Of a stretch of 64,000 nucleotides of DNA, positions 35,266 through 43,068 are shown piece after piece (position 1 is the first letter of the stretch; the number at the start of each line of letters is the position of its first letter). A model generated the notes under the pieces. The model saw nothing but the letters and a program-made list of their open reading frames with translations. It was not told where the DNA came from and did no database searches. Source of the stretch: JACKAL01 sp964400355 (lineage in GTDB: Bacteria > Bdellovibrionota > Bdellovibrionia > Bdellovibrionales > JAGQZY01); the NCBI GenBank assembly GCA_964400355.1, contig CAYNTO010000008.1, positions 53,865 to 117,864 on the forward strand, in the 5' to 3' direction. Made by a program: the position numbers and the translations under genes.

Positions 35266-35818
35266 GTGTACAGGCAACCTTACACACTTCAGAGTCTTAG
35301 TACTGAATGCGACGTATGAGCCCATTCGTGTTGTCAGTTGGCAAAAAGCATTCTTACTTTGGTTCCAAGACAAAGCAGATATTATCGTCACGCATAAGGC
35401 TGCGGCACATACGATTTCTGAATCGTACGCCATTCCGGCCGTTCTAAGGATGCGTGTTTATGTTAAACCGCGGACCAAACAGACGGTTCGACTTTCTCGC
35501 GACAATATATTCCTCCGCGACAAGCATCTCTGCCAATATTGTTGTAAGTCCTTTGCATTTAGGGACTTAACGTTAGATCACGTTTTTCCTGCGTCGCGCG
35601 GCGGTGGAAAATCTTGGGAGAATCTTGTAACCGCATGCCACAAATGCAATCACAAAAAAGGCAACCGCACACCGGAAGAGGCGGGGATGCCGCTATTACA
35701 AATGCCCGTGCGCCTCAAGTGGATACCGGCAATGGACGTGCATATCAAGCACGACAGTGTGGATGAGCTGTGGGTGCCGTACTTGCAAGGAATGCGAATG
35801 GCATTGAACGCTGTATAG
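35266..35818 (+). CDS. HNH endonuclease with apparent +1 frameshift near the start
   Basis: The main frame encodes an HNH protein: RVLVLNATYEPIRVVSW (from 35291), DKHLCQYC, LTLDHVFPASRGGG, NLVTACHKCNHKKGN with the two CxxC zinc pairs and the HNH residues. This frame is open from 35258 but has no ATG, GTG or TTG until the internal ATG at 35450, which would remove a conserved N-terminal domain of about 55 aa. A GTG at 35266 next to AGGAG in another frame reads YRQPYTL and would join RVLVLN if one base near 35290 were skipped. So either a sequence error, a real frameshift or a non-standard start is present. These proteins are single-domain nucleases of unknown role. Confidence 0.75.
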
Positions 35819-35877
35819 TAGAGGTTAAGCGCTCGGGCGTTTCGCCAAAAGAGTAACAGGCCTTCGCGGGACGCGAA

Positions 35878-36486
35878 TCAATACCACCAACTGTCGTTAT
35901 GTTCGATGGAACCTTTTTTATACCAATTCCGTTGTACCCGTTTGTAACGGTTGTCCGAAGACTTAATAGGTATGTGCTTTTCCTCACATAGAAACCACTG
36001 AATGCGCCACAGGTTTTGCTCGGAGTAACGCCAATCCGCCTGAGTCTCATCCAGATGGAAAATTTGGTATCCGATCAATCGACTTGTATCATCAATGTAA
36101 GGGTCGTAGTACGACCACATCAAATCGCGGACTGATCGAAACTGTGGTTTACGACCTTGAAGCCCGGTTTCGCGGGATCGCCCAATGGAACCCCATAAGC
36201 CATTCTCGCGGAATATAAAAACCACATGATCCATAAGATCTTTGCTCTCTAAACTTAAAATCAATGGTGGGTACCCGTGCGGCTCAAGGAGGGCGGCTGC
36301 AGCGAACGCAGTTTCTAGGCAGTGACCGGTGTGATCACGCAGTGTCCTTTCGGCGGAGCGTATCGTCTCACCATCGGGTTCATGATTGTAAGGCATCGAC
36401 AAGATGTGCCGCTGTACCTCAAAGGGTGTGGCGAGTATATGGGAGAAGTGTTCGATGTTCGAGTAAAGCCTGAGTGCTGCACTCAT
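35878..36486 (-). CDS. Transglutaminase-like protein coupled to the hydrolase homologue
   Basis: A 202 aa cytosolic protein that I place with transglutaminase-like cysteine proteins. The segment GHCLETAFAAAALL (C56 at a helix start), followed by a strand with MDHVVFIFRENGLWGSIG (H87), matches the catalytic Cys-His arrangement. A downstream Asp (DPYIDD region) could complete the triad. There is no signal peptide. Its ATG overlaps the stop of the upstream beta-lactamase-like gene as ATGA, so the two are made together. Substrate and role are not known. Confidence 0.65.
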   Translation of the reverse strand: MSAALRLYSNIEHFSHILATPFEVQRHILSMPYNHEPDGETIRSAERTLRDHTGHCLETAFAAAALLEPHGYPPLILSLESKDLMDHVVFIFRENGLWGSIGRSRETGLQGRKPQFRSVRDLMWSYYDPYIDDTSRLIGYQIFHLDETQADWRYSEQNLWRIQWFLCEEKHIPIKSSDNRYKRVQRNWYKKGSIEHNDSWWY

Positions 36487-37649
36487 TTATCGTCCTCGAC
36501 AAATTCTTTGAGAAGTTTGAGTACCTGTTGAGAAGTGCGAGACGCATTTTTATCGCCAGCATTGGTGAGCACTATCAAGATCATTTCACGGCGTGGAACA
36601 ATCGTGCTGAGCGAAGAGGTGGACTCCTGCGCTCCAAAATTAAAGTACACGTTGCCGCCGCCCCAGATTTGCTCAGAAGTGGCAAAGTGGGCTAGATTTA
36701 TTTTTTGACTGTTCACGGTACCAAAGAGTTTTGTAAAAGTGGATTCTGCAAGAAACGTAGATTGGCGAAACACGCCGTAGTTCATCTCCATGAGAAAGCG
36801 AGACCAATCTTCGGTGTTGCATCGCAAGTTTCCAGCCGGAGCAAAAGCAGGTGGGAAGTCGGAGCGCGGGTCATCCGATTTTAGTGGCTCGTAGGCGACT
36901 CCATTCCAATGATGTGGCCAGGGCTGACTAGGCTTGTCGGTTTTTTCTTTGCCGTAATATCCAAAGACGCAACTCTTCATTCCCATGGGGTTAAGAATTT
37001 TATTCTGTGCCAGCTCTTCCCATGTAAAATTCGTAAGATGTTCGAGTATCCAACCGAGAAGGATGTATCCGCTATTGCTGTATTCTGGTGTTTTGCCCTT
37101 TTCAAAGTGAGCAGGGGAGTTGATGATGCTTTCCACCAACAGTTCACGAGCGCGTTTTGTGGAATATTTTTTATCGTAGAGCGAAGGCCATACCTTGAGT
37201 TTTTCGGGTTCAACGAGACCCGACGTGTGCGCCATCAGTGTTTCGATAGTGAGCGATTTAATGCTCGGATGCATTTTATGTTTGGGGAAAACACTACCCA
37301 CTGTTGTATTCCAGTCGATGAGTTTTTGATCGATCATTTGTGCAATCAGTATGGAGGTGATCGTTTTTGAAGCCACGCCCAGAGAAAAAATATCTTCTCC
37401 GGTTACCGCCTCTTCAAAGCCGACAGCACGTAAACCGTGAACGTATTTGAACTCTGGGGCGCCTCGATTCACGATAATTGCTTGCAACGCAGGCACATTC
37501 GACTTTTTATGCAGTTGTTCGATTTTTTCTGTAAGTGCTTTTGCTTTTTTCTCGGCAGTTTGTTTAGCGATATCATCAATCGTTGGAGATTGTGTCTGAC
37601 AGCCAGCAGTTATTGCGAAAAGAAAAAAGATCAAGATCCGTTTGATCAT
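36483..37649 (-). CDS. Beta-lactamase/esterase-family lipoprotein without the catalytic serine
   Basis: A 388 aa class C beta-lactamase-type fold (serine hydrolase family) with a lipoprotein signal (LFAITAGC). The family motif GSxSK is GVASK here: V92 stands where the nucleophilic Ser should be, while K95 remains. The YxN motif (Y190-S-N192) is intact. The third KTG/HxG motif is replaced by NFG in YFNFGAQE. Surrounding motifs (MAHTSGL, LLGWILEHL) are well conserved. It is therefore probably a non-catalytic binder or uses another residue. It is coupled to the transglutaminase-like gene. Its start codon lies in the loop of a long hairpin. Confidence 0.85.
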   Translation of the reverse strand: MIKRILIFFLFAITAGCQTQSPTIDDIAKQTAEKKAKALTEKIEQLHKKSNVPALQAIIVNRGAPEFKYVHGLRAVGFEEAVTGEDIFSLGVASKTITSILIAQMIDQKLIDWNTTVGSVFPKHKMHPSIKSLTIETLMAHTSGLVEPEKLKVWPSLYDKKYSTKRARELLVESIINSPAHFEKGKTPEYSNSGYILLGWILEHLTNFTWEELAQNKILNPMGMKSCVFGYYGKEKTDKPSQPWPHHWNGVAYEPLKSDDPRSDFPPAFAPAGNLRCNTEDWSRFLMEMNYGVFRQSTFLAESTFTKLFGTVNSQKINLAHFATSEQIWGGGNVYFNFGAQESTSSLSTIVPRREMILIVLTNAGDKNASRTSQQVLKLLKEFVEDDK

Positions 37650-37677
37650 TTTTATATTTTAACGGGATCTTGATCTT
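37623..37677 (-). promoter_or_regulatory. Hairpin with T-run enclosing the start codon of the hydrolase homologue
   Basis: On the minus strand AAGATCAAGATCC-GTT (37661-37677, one bulged base) pairs with AACGGATCTTGATCTT (37627-37642) over 16 base pairs. The 18-base loop holds the ATG (37647-37649) and the stem is followed by TTTTTT. This looks like an attenuator or terminator overlapping the gene start; no Shine-Dalgarno lies in the loop. Confidence 0.55.
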
Positions 37678-37715
37678 ATGGCAAGGTGTCTAAAAGTTTT
37701 ATAAAAAACGATAGC

Positions 37716-38012
37716 TTACGCTGCAATAACCTTTTTAACAGTAGACAAAATGCCTCTTTGTAGAAAGCAGTTTACTGAATCGCTCCAGAACTTCTCTTTG
37801 ATTTTGAGTTCTTTGTCATTAAAACGCATTTTTGGGAATTCGCCAGTTTCAAATATTTTAGCGAACTGCGATTTATCGCAACCGCGCACGACTTTCATCA
37901 GAATATTAAAATGCATTTCGGTGTATTTGCTATCCACCAGCATTTTGCGCAAACCTTTTTCAGGTGTTTCACTCAAAAACTGATGTAATCCTTCTGTGTC
38001 ATATTGATCCAT
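37716..38012 (-). CDS. Small protein of unknown function
   Basis: A 98 aa, mostly helical, Lys- and Phe-rich cytosolic protein that I do not recognise. ATG 38012 follows GCGAGG by seven bases; a longer start at 38090 has no such site. Blocks such as EKGLRKMLVDSKYTEMHF and KSQFAKIFETGEFPKMRF (quoted as separate segments) are unfamiliar. It lies between the fatty acid hydroxylase and the hydrolase homologue on the minus strand, and may be transcribed with neither. Confidence 0.6.
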   Translation of the reverse strand: MDQYDTEGLHQFLSETPEKGLRKMLVDSKYTEMHFNILMKVVRGCDKSQFAKIFETGEFPKMRFNDKELKIKEKFWSDSVNCFLQRGILSTVKKVIAA

Positions 38013-38121
38013 GTGGTACCTCGCTTGTTGGTCTAAGGTCTGTATCGGCAAGACAAACGAGTACTTTAATCCTAGTGATGAGTATCTCAACCTGATACGT
38101 CCGCGAAACTTTTAAAGCGAT

Positions 38122-38952
38122 CTATAGGGGTGCGGAACGTTGCCGCCGATTTTTTAAACGGTCTTTTATTGTGCGCAGGGGGTGGAGGGTGAAATCAATA
38201 AACGGCATGACGTAAACAGTTAAGGGGTTCTGAAGCGGGTAGTTCGCATCACCGACGCCGTACATTTTATTTCGGGGCACAGAGTCTGGAGCCTGATAGG
38301 TTCCGAACAAGCGGTCCCAAATAATTAGGCCGTTACTAAAATTTTTATTTTGGTATCGTATATCGTGATGGAGGTGATGATAGTCGGGTGAAATAAAAAT
38401 ATACCGACCAAAAAAACCCAAATTGCCCTGCAGTCTCGAATGAGACATCACATTTACGAACATGTGCGTAATAAAGAAGATATTGTTAAAGACCAAATAG
38501 CCAAAGAAAAATGTAATAATTGTTTTTTCACGTAGAATTCCCTGCAAGGGGTGCGAGCGCGCCGTCACAAGAACGTTCATTTCGGTCGCAGAATGATGGA
38601 ACTTATGGGAGATCCACAGCCAGTCAAAGTGATGGCCTAGACGATGGCGCCAGTAGGATAAAAAATCATAAATTAAGTACACGACCAGATTGGCCAAAAT
38701 CGATGTTTTTATTAAAAATAAAAATCCAGCGTTGAGGCGAGCAGTGGCCATCATTTGATCAAAGAAGCCAAATAGGTAGAGATTCAACAGGATCACGTCC
38801 ACACCGATTAAGTAAATGGCGGTGGAGATCAGATCCCAACGTGCCGAGGCGTCAAATTGCAGCAAATAACGGAGCGAAGACTCCCTGTATCCGACAAAGA
38901 GTAATTCCAGACAGCCGACAACAAATACGATTGGGAGAAAGTACATGACCAT
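38122..38952 (-). CDS. Fatty acid hydroxylase / sterol desaturase superfamily membrane protein
   Basis: A 276 aa integral membrane di-iron enzyme. The histidine clusters HRLGHH, HKFHHS and HHLHHD are all present, along with about four membrane segments. The C-terminal NFSNGLIIWDRLFGTYQ is typical of the family. Members hydroxylate fatty acids, carotenoids or sterols, or cleave ether lipids; the substrate here is unknown. It is divergent from the Ada-AlkA gene across a 120-base promoter region and stands alone. Confidence 0.88.
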   Translation of the reverse strand: MVMYFLPIVFVVGCLELLFVGYRESSLRYLLQFDASARWDLISTAIYLIGVDVILLNLYLFGFFDQMMATARLNAGFLFLIKTSILANLVVYLIYDFLSYWRHRLGHHFDWLWISHKFHHSATEMNVLVTARSHPLQGILREKTIITFFFGYLVFNNIFFITHMFVNVMSHSRLQGNLGFFGRYIFISPDYHHLHHDIRYQNKNFSNGLIIWDRLFGTYQAPDSVPRNKMYGVGDANYPLQNPLTVYVMPFIDFTLHPLRTIKDRLKNRRQRSAPL

Positions 38953-39072
38953 GCTCTTCTCTAAAGCGTGGGTGAGTCGGCGGATAGAGTCAATTTGTGT
39001 CGCAAGTCAGCGCAAAACTGATAATGTCCGAAAACAGCCAGTTGTTGTGTTAATGTGCTATAGAGTGAACTG

Positions 39073-40506
39073 ATGAAGCGCAACGATGTATACTTCGAAG
39101 CCATGAAAACGCGGGACCATCGATTTGATGGCCGATTTTTCGTTGGTGTTAAAACCACCGGCATCTACTGCCGACCGATTTGCCCAGCCAAACCCAAGCG
39201 TGAAAACGTGGAGTTTTTCGAGAGCGCTAGTGCTGCTGAAATTGCTGGCTATCGCCCGTGTTTGCGCTGCCGGCCCGAGAGTGCGCCGTTCTCTCCGGCT
39301 TGGATTGGAAAGTCAGCAACCGTTCAGCGTGCAATAAAAGTTTTGTACTCGCACGAAACAATCGATTTTGATGAGAACACCTTTGCAGATCGTTTCGGCG
39401 TTTCCGCTCGGCATTTGCGCCGGCTTTTTGTGGAAGAAATTGGTAAAACTCCCAAGCAACTGGCATTCGACAATCGGCTGAATCTGGCGCGAAAACTTAT
39501 TGCCGAAACCTCCTTGCCCATCACGGACATTGCGTATGCATCGGGTTTTTTGTCCGTTCGGCGCTTCAATGATGCATTTAAAGATCGATTTCATCGTGCT
39601 CCCAGCCACATTCGCCGCCTCAAAGTGAAGGAAGCGGATCCCATGGTCACAGTGTACTTGTCGTATCGTCCTCCCTACGATTTTGCGGGATTGTATTTGT
39701 CATATAAAAATCATCGAGTGGGAGAGCTGGAGACATTTGAGAACAACGTCTATGGTCGAATCATGGAGCACAATGGAGAGATAGCTCAGTTTTTTGTTTG
39801 TGATCGAGCTGAACGCTGCGCGCTGGAGCTCAAGATGGACACGCGCAATCCGGCCCTGATCTCCATCATTATATCCAAAGTGCGATCGATGTTCGATTTG
39901 CACACCGATCCGGTCGTTATCGCTACAACTATCGAAAAAAATCCTCGGCTAAAAAAAATGATTCGGAACTATCCCGGAATTCGATTGCCATCGGGATGGG
40001 ATCCCTTTGAAGTCGCCGTTGGAACAATCCTCGGTCAACTTGTGAGCGTTGAGCGTGGTCGAGTGCTTGTGGAAAATCTGATATGTCTTGCCGGTCGTGA
40101 GGCCAAGTGGAAAGATAAGACGATAAAATTGTTTCCAACGGCGCAAGACATATTAGCAACAGACCTCGGGTCTCTCAAAACCACCCAGCGCCGTCGGGAA
40201 ACATTAAAGTTATTTGCGCGTGCCTATCTAAGTGGGGATCTCTCACTCGATGCCACTCAGGATGCCGACGCGTTTATGGCAAAAGCGATGAGTATTCGTG
40301 GAATTGGGCCTTGGACTGTCAGTTACATTGCCCTAAAAGCGCTGCGCCACACGGATGCCTTCCCTGAGAGCGATCTGATTCTTAACCGACAATTAAAACT
40401 CTACAAAGACATTGATATTTCGGCTGTGAGTCCGTGGCGAGGATATTTGGCGGCTTTGATGTGGCGATCCAGTTCGAACCAAAAAAAGGAAACTGCTCAT
40501 GACTGA
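39073..40506 (+). CDS. Ada - AraC - AlkA fusion for alkylation damage sensing and repair
   Basis: A 477 aa fusion. Residues 1-75 are an Ada N-terminal zinc domain with the four cysteines (GIYCRPIC and PCLRC); the first Cys in GIYCRP is the methyl-phosphotriester acceptor in Ada. Residues 85-185 are an AraC helix-turn-helix pair. The rest (about 195-470) is an AlkA-type 3-methyladenine DNA glycosylase with HhH motif SIRGIGPWTVSYIALKAL and the catalytic Asp in DAFPESDLI. The protein likely senses methylated DNA, activates its own operon and removes alkylated bases. It overlaps ogt by eight bases. Confidence 0.92.
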   Translation: MKRNDVYFEAMKTRDHRFDGRFFVGVKTTGIYCRPICPAKPKRENVEFFESASAAEIAGYRPCLRCRPESAPFSPAWIGKSATVQRAIKVLYSHETIDFDENTFADRFGVSARHLRRLFVEEIGKTPKQLAFDNRLNLARKLIAETSLPITDIAYASGFLSVRRFNDAFKDRFHRAPSHIRRLKVKEADPMVTVYLSYRPPYDFAGLYLSYKNHRVGELETFENNVYGRIMEHNGEIAQFFVCDRAERCALELKMDTRNPALISIIISKVRSMFDLHTDPVVIATTIEKNPRLKKMIRNYPGIRLPSGWDPFEVAVGTILGQLVSVERGRVLVENLICLAGREAKWKDKTIKLFPTAQDILATDLGSLKTTQRRRETLKLFARAYLSGDLSLDATQDADAFMAKAMSIRGIGPWTVSYIALKALRHTDAFPESDLILNRQLKLYKDIDISAVSPWRGYLAALMWRSSSNQKKETAHD

Positions 40507-40987
40507 ACAAAAACAATGGAAAATGAAAACGACAGTGGGTGATCTTTATTTAGTGGCCACAAAGAATGGCCTTTCAGGTGCGCTTTGGCATGCACCCAAA
40601 TTCGAGAAACTCGAGGATATCGATGGAAAAGATTCAGTGTCTCTCCATATACGCAATGCCGTGCGTGAGCTGACCGAGTATTTTTGTGGCGATCGAACTG
40701 TCTTCGATATCAAGCTCGACATGCAAGGCACCGATTTTCAGAAAAAGGTTTGGGAAGAGCTCAAAAAAATTCCCTACGGCGAAACCATTTCCTACCGCGA
40801 ATTGGCGAAACGGGTACATAACGAAAAGGCATGCCGTGCCGTGGGGAGTGCCAATGGCAAAAATCCAGTGAGTATCATTGTTCCCTGCCACCGAGTGATC
40901 ACATCAAACGGCACTATTGGCGGATATGCGGGAGGTTTGACTGCAAAAAGAAAATTGCTCGCCTTGGAATTAGATACAAAAAATTAA
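40499..40987 (+). CDS. ogt: Methylated-DNA-protein cysteine methyltransferase
   Basis: A 162 aa suicide methyltransferase that moves methyl groups from O6-methylguanine to its own cysteine. The active site IVPCHRVI and the helix-turn-helix FQKKVWEELKKIPYGET are intact, as is GSANGKNP. It is coupled to the Ada-AlkA gene by an eight-base overlap, so its expression probably follows alkylation sensing. A terminator hairpin overlaps its stop. Confidence 0.96.
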   Translation: MTEQKQWKMKTTVGDLYLVATKNGLSGALWHAPKFEKLEDIDGKDSVSLHIRNAVRELTEYFCGDRTVFDIKLDMQGTDFQKKVWEELKKIPYGETISYRELAKRVHNEKACRAVGSANGKNPVSIIVPCHRVITSNGTIGGYAGGLTAKRKLLALELDTKN

Positions 40988-41010
40988 GGCCTATCTCATA
41001 GGCCTTAATT
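40982..41010. terminator. Perfect hairpin ending the alkylation-repair operon
   Basis: AATTAAGGCCTAT (40982-40994) pairs fully with ATAGGCCTTAATT (40998-41010) around a CTC loop. The ogt stop lies in the left arm. The flanking A/T bases suit termination in either direction. Confidence 0.7.
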
Positions 41011-41113
41011 CCGAAATAGAAAGTGTCAGCCGATATTATCTTCTCCAAATCTAGATGGATTCAATATGTCAGAGCTGCATACTTATTCTTGAATGCTCGC
41101 GATGAGCGCAAAA

Positions 41114-41287
41114 TTAGTATTTGCGGTCAGTGCTTTGAGCTTGACGTGTGCTGTCAGTGGGCTGAGAGCGTTGGCTTTGGTTCTCGCGAACATCGCTGCT
41201 GCGCTCAGAACGGTTTTGGCTTTGGTCGTCACGGATTGGAGTGGACCGCGGTTGCTGCTGCGTTTGATCTTGTTGCTTCTTTTCCAT
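41114..41287 (-). CDS. Small Gln/Ser/Arg-rich protein with strong ribosome site
   Basis: A 57 aa ORF with a near-perfect AAGGAGG seven bases before the ATG at 41287, which is the main reason to call it. The sequence is low complexity and hydrophilic: it begins MEKKQQDQTQQQP and ends STDRKY, with repeated NRSERS / NQSQRSQ-like units, and has no hydrophobic core. It is probably disordered. The opposite strand is also open, but without a ribosome site. It stands convergent to ogt. No homologue comes to mind; function unknown. Confidence 0.55.
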   Translation of the reverse strand: MEKKQQDQTQQQPRSTPIRDDQSQNRSERSSDVRENQSQRSQPTDSTRQAQSTDRKY

Positions 41288-41541
41288 AACTTCCTCCTTA
41301 GGAAATTGTTAGTTGTGAGGCTATCATATGATCGATCGCTCGGTATTAGATGGGGCGAATGTTAATAAAATGTGTAAAAATTAAAACGTGACAGATCCAA
41401 TTAATATTTATTATACGGCAGGATCTCAGAGTCGCCCTCTGCCATCTTTGTATAAAGAATCACATTCATTACACCACCGATATAAGATCCCACGAGCGGC
41501 TCAGTCTACCATGGAGACAGAGATTGAAGTTAGGAGTGTTT

Positions 41542-42360
41542 ATGCAAAACGAACATCAAAAAACGCAGCACAAATCATCAACTCCGATTGCGGTGGTCAC
41601 TGGTGCGTCGAGCGGCATCGGCTATGAACTAGCAAGGGTTTTTGCAAGAAATGGATTTGATCTCATTATTGCTGCGGATTCAGCGCGGATTTTTTCAGTG
41701 GCCCAAGACTTTAGGGAGTGCGGACACCACGATGTGCTCGAGGTATTGCAGATAGATCTTTCGAGTCGTAGTGGTGTAGACGAACTCTGCCAGGTGATTG
41801 ATAAATACGGAGATCGCGTTGAGGCCATTGCGGTGAATGCGGGGGTCGGGGTTTACGGGCGATTTCAGGAGACGGACATTGAAGACGAGATGTCGATGAT
41901 GGGTTTAAACATTATCGGCGTGGTGCAATTGAGTAAGCACATGGTTAAAAAATTCGTCAGCCGGGGAAGTGGAAAAATTCTGTTCACCTCTTCTGTGGCA
42001 GCCGTGATGCCGGGGCCCTTCTACGCCGTTTATGCGGCATCGAAAGCTTTTGTGCAATCTTTTGCTGAGGGGATTCGCGAGGAACTGATTGGGACAGGTG
42101 TTACAATTACTGCGCTTCAACCGGGAGCGACAGACACTGGATTCTTTGATCGTGCGCACATGCAAGATTCAAAAGTATACGATGCAAAAAAAGACGACCC
42201 CGCGATCGTGGCTCAGCAAGGTTTTGAGGCTTTAATGGCAGGCAAAGATCATGTTGTTGCCGGCTCGTGGGTTAATAAAATACAGTCGGGGATGAGCAAG
42301 TTTGTGACTGAGCCAATGAAAGCGGCGATGCACAAGCAGCAAGTTGGTCCTAAGCATTGA
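41542..42360 (+). CDS. Short-chain dehydrogenase/reductase
   Basis: A classical SDR of 272 aa. The NAD(P)-binding motif TGASSGIGYELA lies near residue 23, NAG is in VNAGVGVYG, and the catalytic Ser-Tyr-Lys set is FTSSVA ... YAVYAASKAF. Adenine specificity cannot be told. The ATG at 41542 has TAGGAG seven bases upstream; the TTG at 41524 is less likely. The upstream gap (41288-41541) holds no gene that I can support. A terminator hairpin follows at 42370. Confidence 0.9.
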   Translation: MQNEHQKTQHKSSTPIAVVTGASSGIGYELARVFARNGFDLIIAADSARIFSVAQDFRECGHHDVLEVLQIDLSSRSGVDELCQVIDKYGDRVEAIAVNAGVGVYGRFQETDIEDEMSMMGLNIIGVVQLSKHMVKKFVSRGSGKILFTSSVAAVMPGPFYAVYAASKAFVQSFAEGIREELIGTGVTITALQPGATDTGFFDRAHMQDSKVYDAKKDDPAIVAQQGFEALMAGKDHVVAGSWVNKIQSGMSKFVTEPMKAAMHKQQVGPKH

Positions 42361-42369
42361 TAAGAGTTA

Positions 42370-42395
42370 GAAAAGAAGACCGCCGTCTTCTTTTC
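42370..42395 (+). terminator. Terminator hairpin after the SDR gene
   Basis: GAAAAGAAGAC (42370-42380) pairs with GTCTTCTTTTC (42385-42395) around CGCC. The stem begins ten bases after the SDR stop and its right arm is T-rich. Confidence 0.6.
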
Positions 42396-42398
42396 GTG

Positions 42399-42469
42399 AG
42401 CGTGCTTCACTGATGGTGACAGCCAATGAACATCTCCTTTTGCCGTCATCGTGAAGCGCGCTTTTTTTT
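42399..42469 (+). ncRNA. Long hairpin with T-run, possible small RNA or terminator
   Basis: AGCGTGCTTCAC (42399-42410) pairs with GTGAAGCGCGCT (42451-42462) with one GT pair. TGATGG/CCGTCA (42411-42416, 42443-42448) extends the stem past a two-base bulge, leaving a loop of about 26 bases that contains TCTCCTTTT. A run of eight T follows. It may be a second terminator of the SDR gene or an independent small RNA. Confidence 0.4.
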
Positions 42470-42495
42470 AAAAAAAGGGCGTTTTTTTTTGGAAA

Positions 42496-42858
42496 TCAGA
42501 TAGCAACGGAGGTTTCACTCTCTGAAGGATCTTCTGACGGCATGGCTGCAGGCAGAACTTCCTCTCGAGAGCGCAGAAGTTTTTGGTAAGCAGGATCTTT
42601 TTTCATATCCAGCGACGAATGCTTTTCCGCACAGATCGTCATGAGGCGAATGTGTTCTTTTCCAGCAAACGTGTGCCACTTGTTTTTGTTTTGCATATCT
42701 CTGATCCAGCTCTGCGAAACCAGACTCTGAAGACAGAGTTGATAGGGTGTGGGAGTCACAATCTGCGCCTCGGCGGGTTTCACGCAGTTGATGCTCACGA
42801 TAGTGGTAAACACAACGAATATCCCGACCAGCGAAAAAAACGTATTATTTTGAGACAT
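42496..42858 (-). CDS. Exported or anchored small protein of unknown function
   Basis: A 120 aa protein with an N-terminal hydrophobic segment (FFSLVGIFVVFTTIVSI) followed by NCVKPAEAQ, which could be a signal peptide cut after AEA. The mature part is short and has three cysteines (NCVK, LCLQ, ICAE) and an acidic tail. I do not recognise it. It sits alone between the T-run hairpin at 42399-42469 and a 200-base gap that holds nothing clear. Confidence 0.6.
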   Translation of the reverse strand: MSQNNTFFSLVGIFVVFTTIVSINCVKPAEAQIVTPTPYQLCLQSLVSQSWIRDMQNKNKWHTFAGKEHIRLMTICAEKHSSLDMKKDPAYQKLLRSREEVLPAAMPSEDPSESETSVAI

Positions 42859-43068
42859 ATCAATTACCTACCTTCTTAGCAGTTACGAATTGCAGGATCT
42901 CTGCCAAGTCTACTTGACGGTATTGGCGTCTTGGACGACATAGTGATGTACTTTTTGACAACTGTTCTCGTTGTTTTGACCTTTTTGTGAACGGTCTCAA
43001 ATAGAACTAGACCCTAACTGTACCTTTGCCACATTCCTCGATCAGCGTCCTCTATCTATACTTTATGG

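Noticed and set aside
41093..41365. Hydrophobic plus-strand frame opposite the small Gln-rich gene
   Set aside because: Antisense to the frame with AAGGAGG; the Leu/Ala richness comes from the reverse complement of Gln/Ser/Arg codons.
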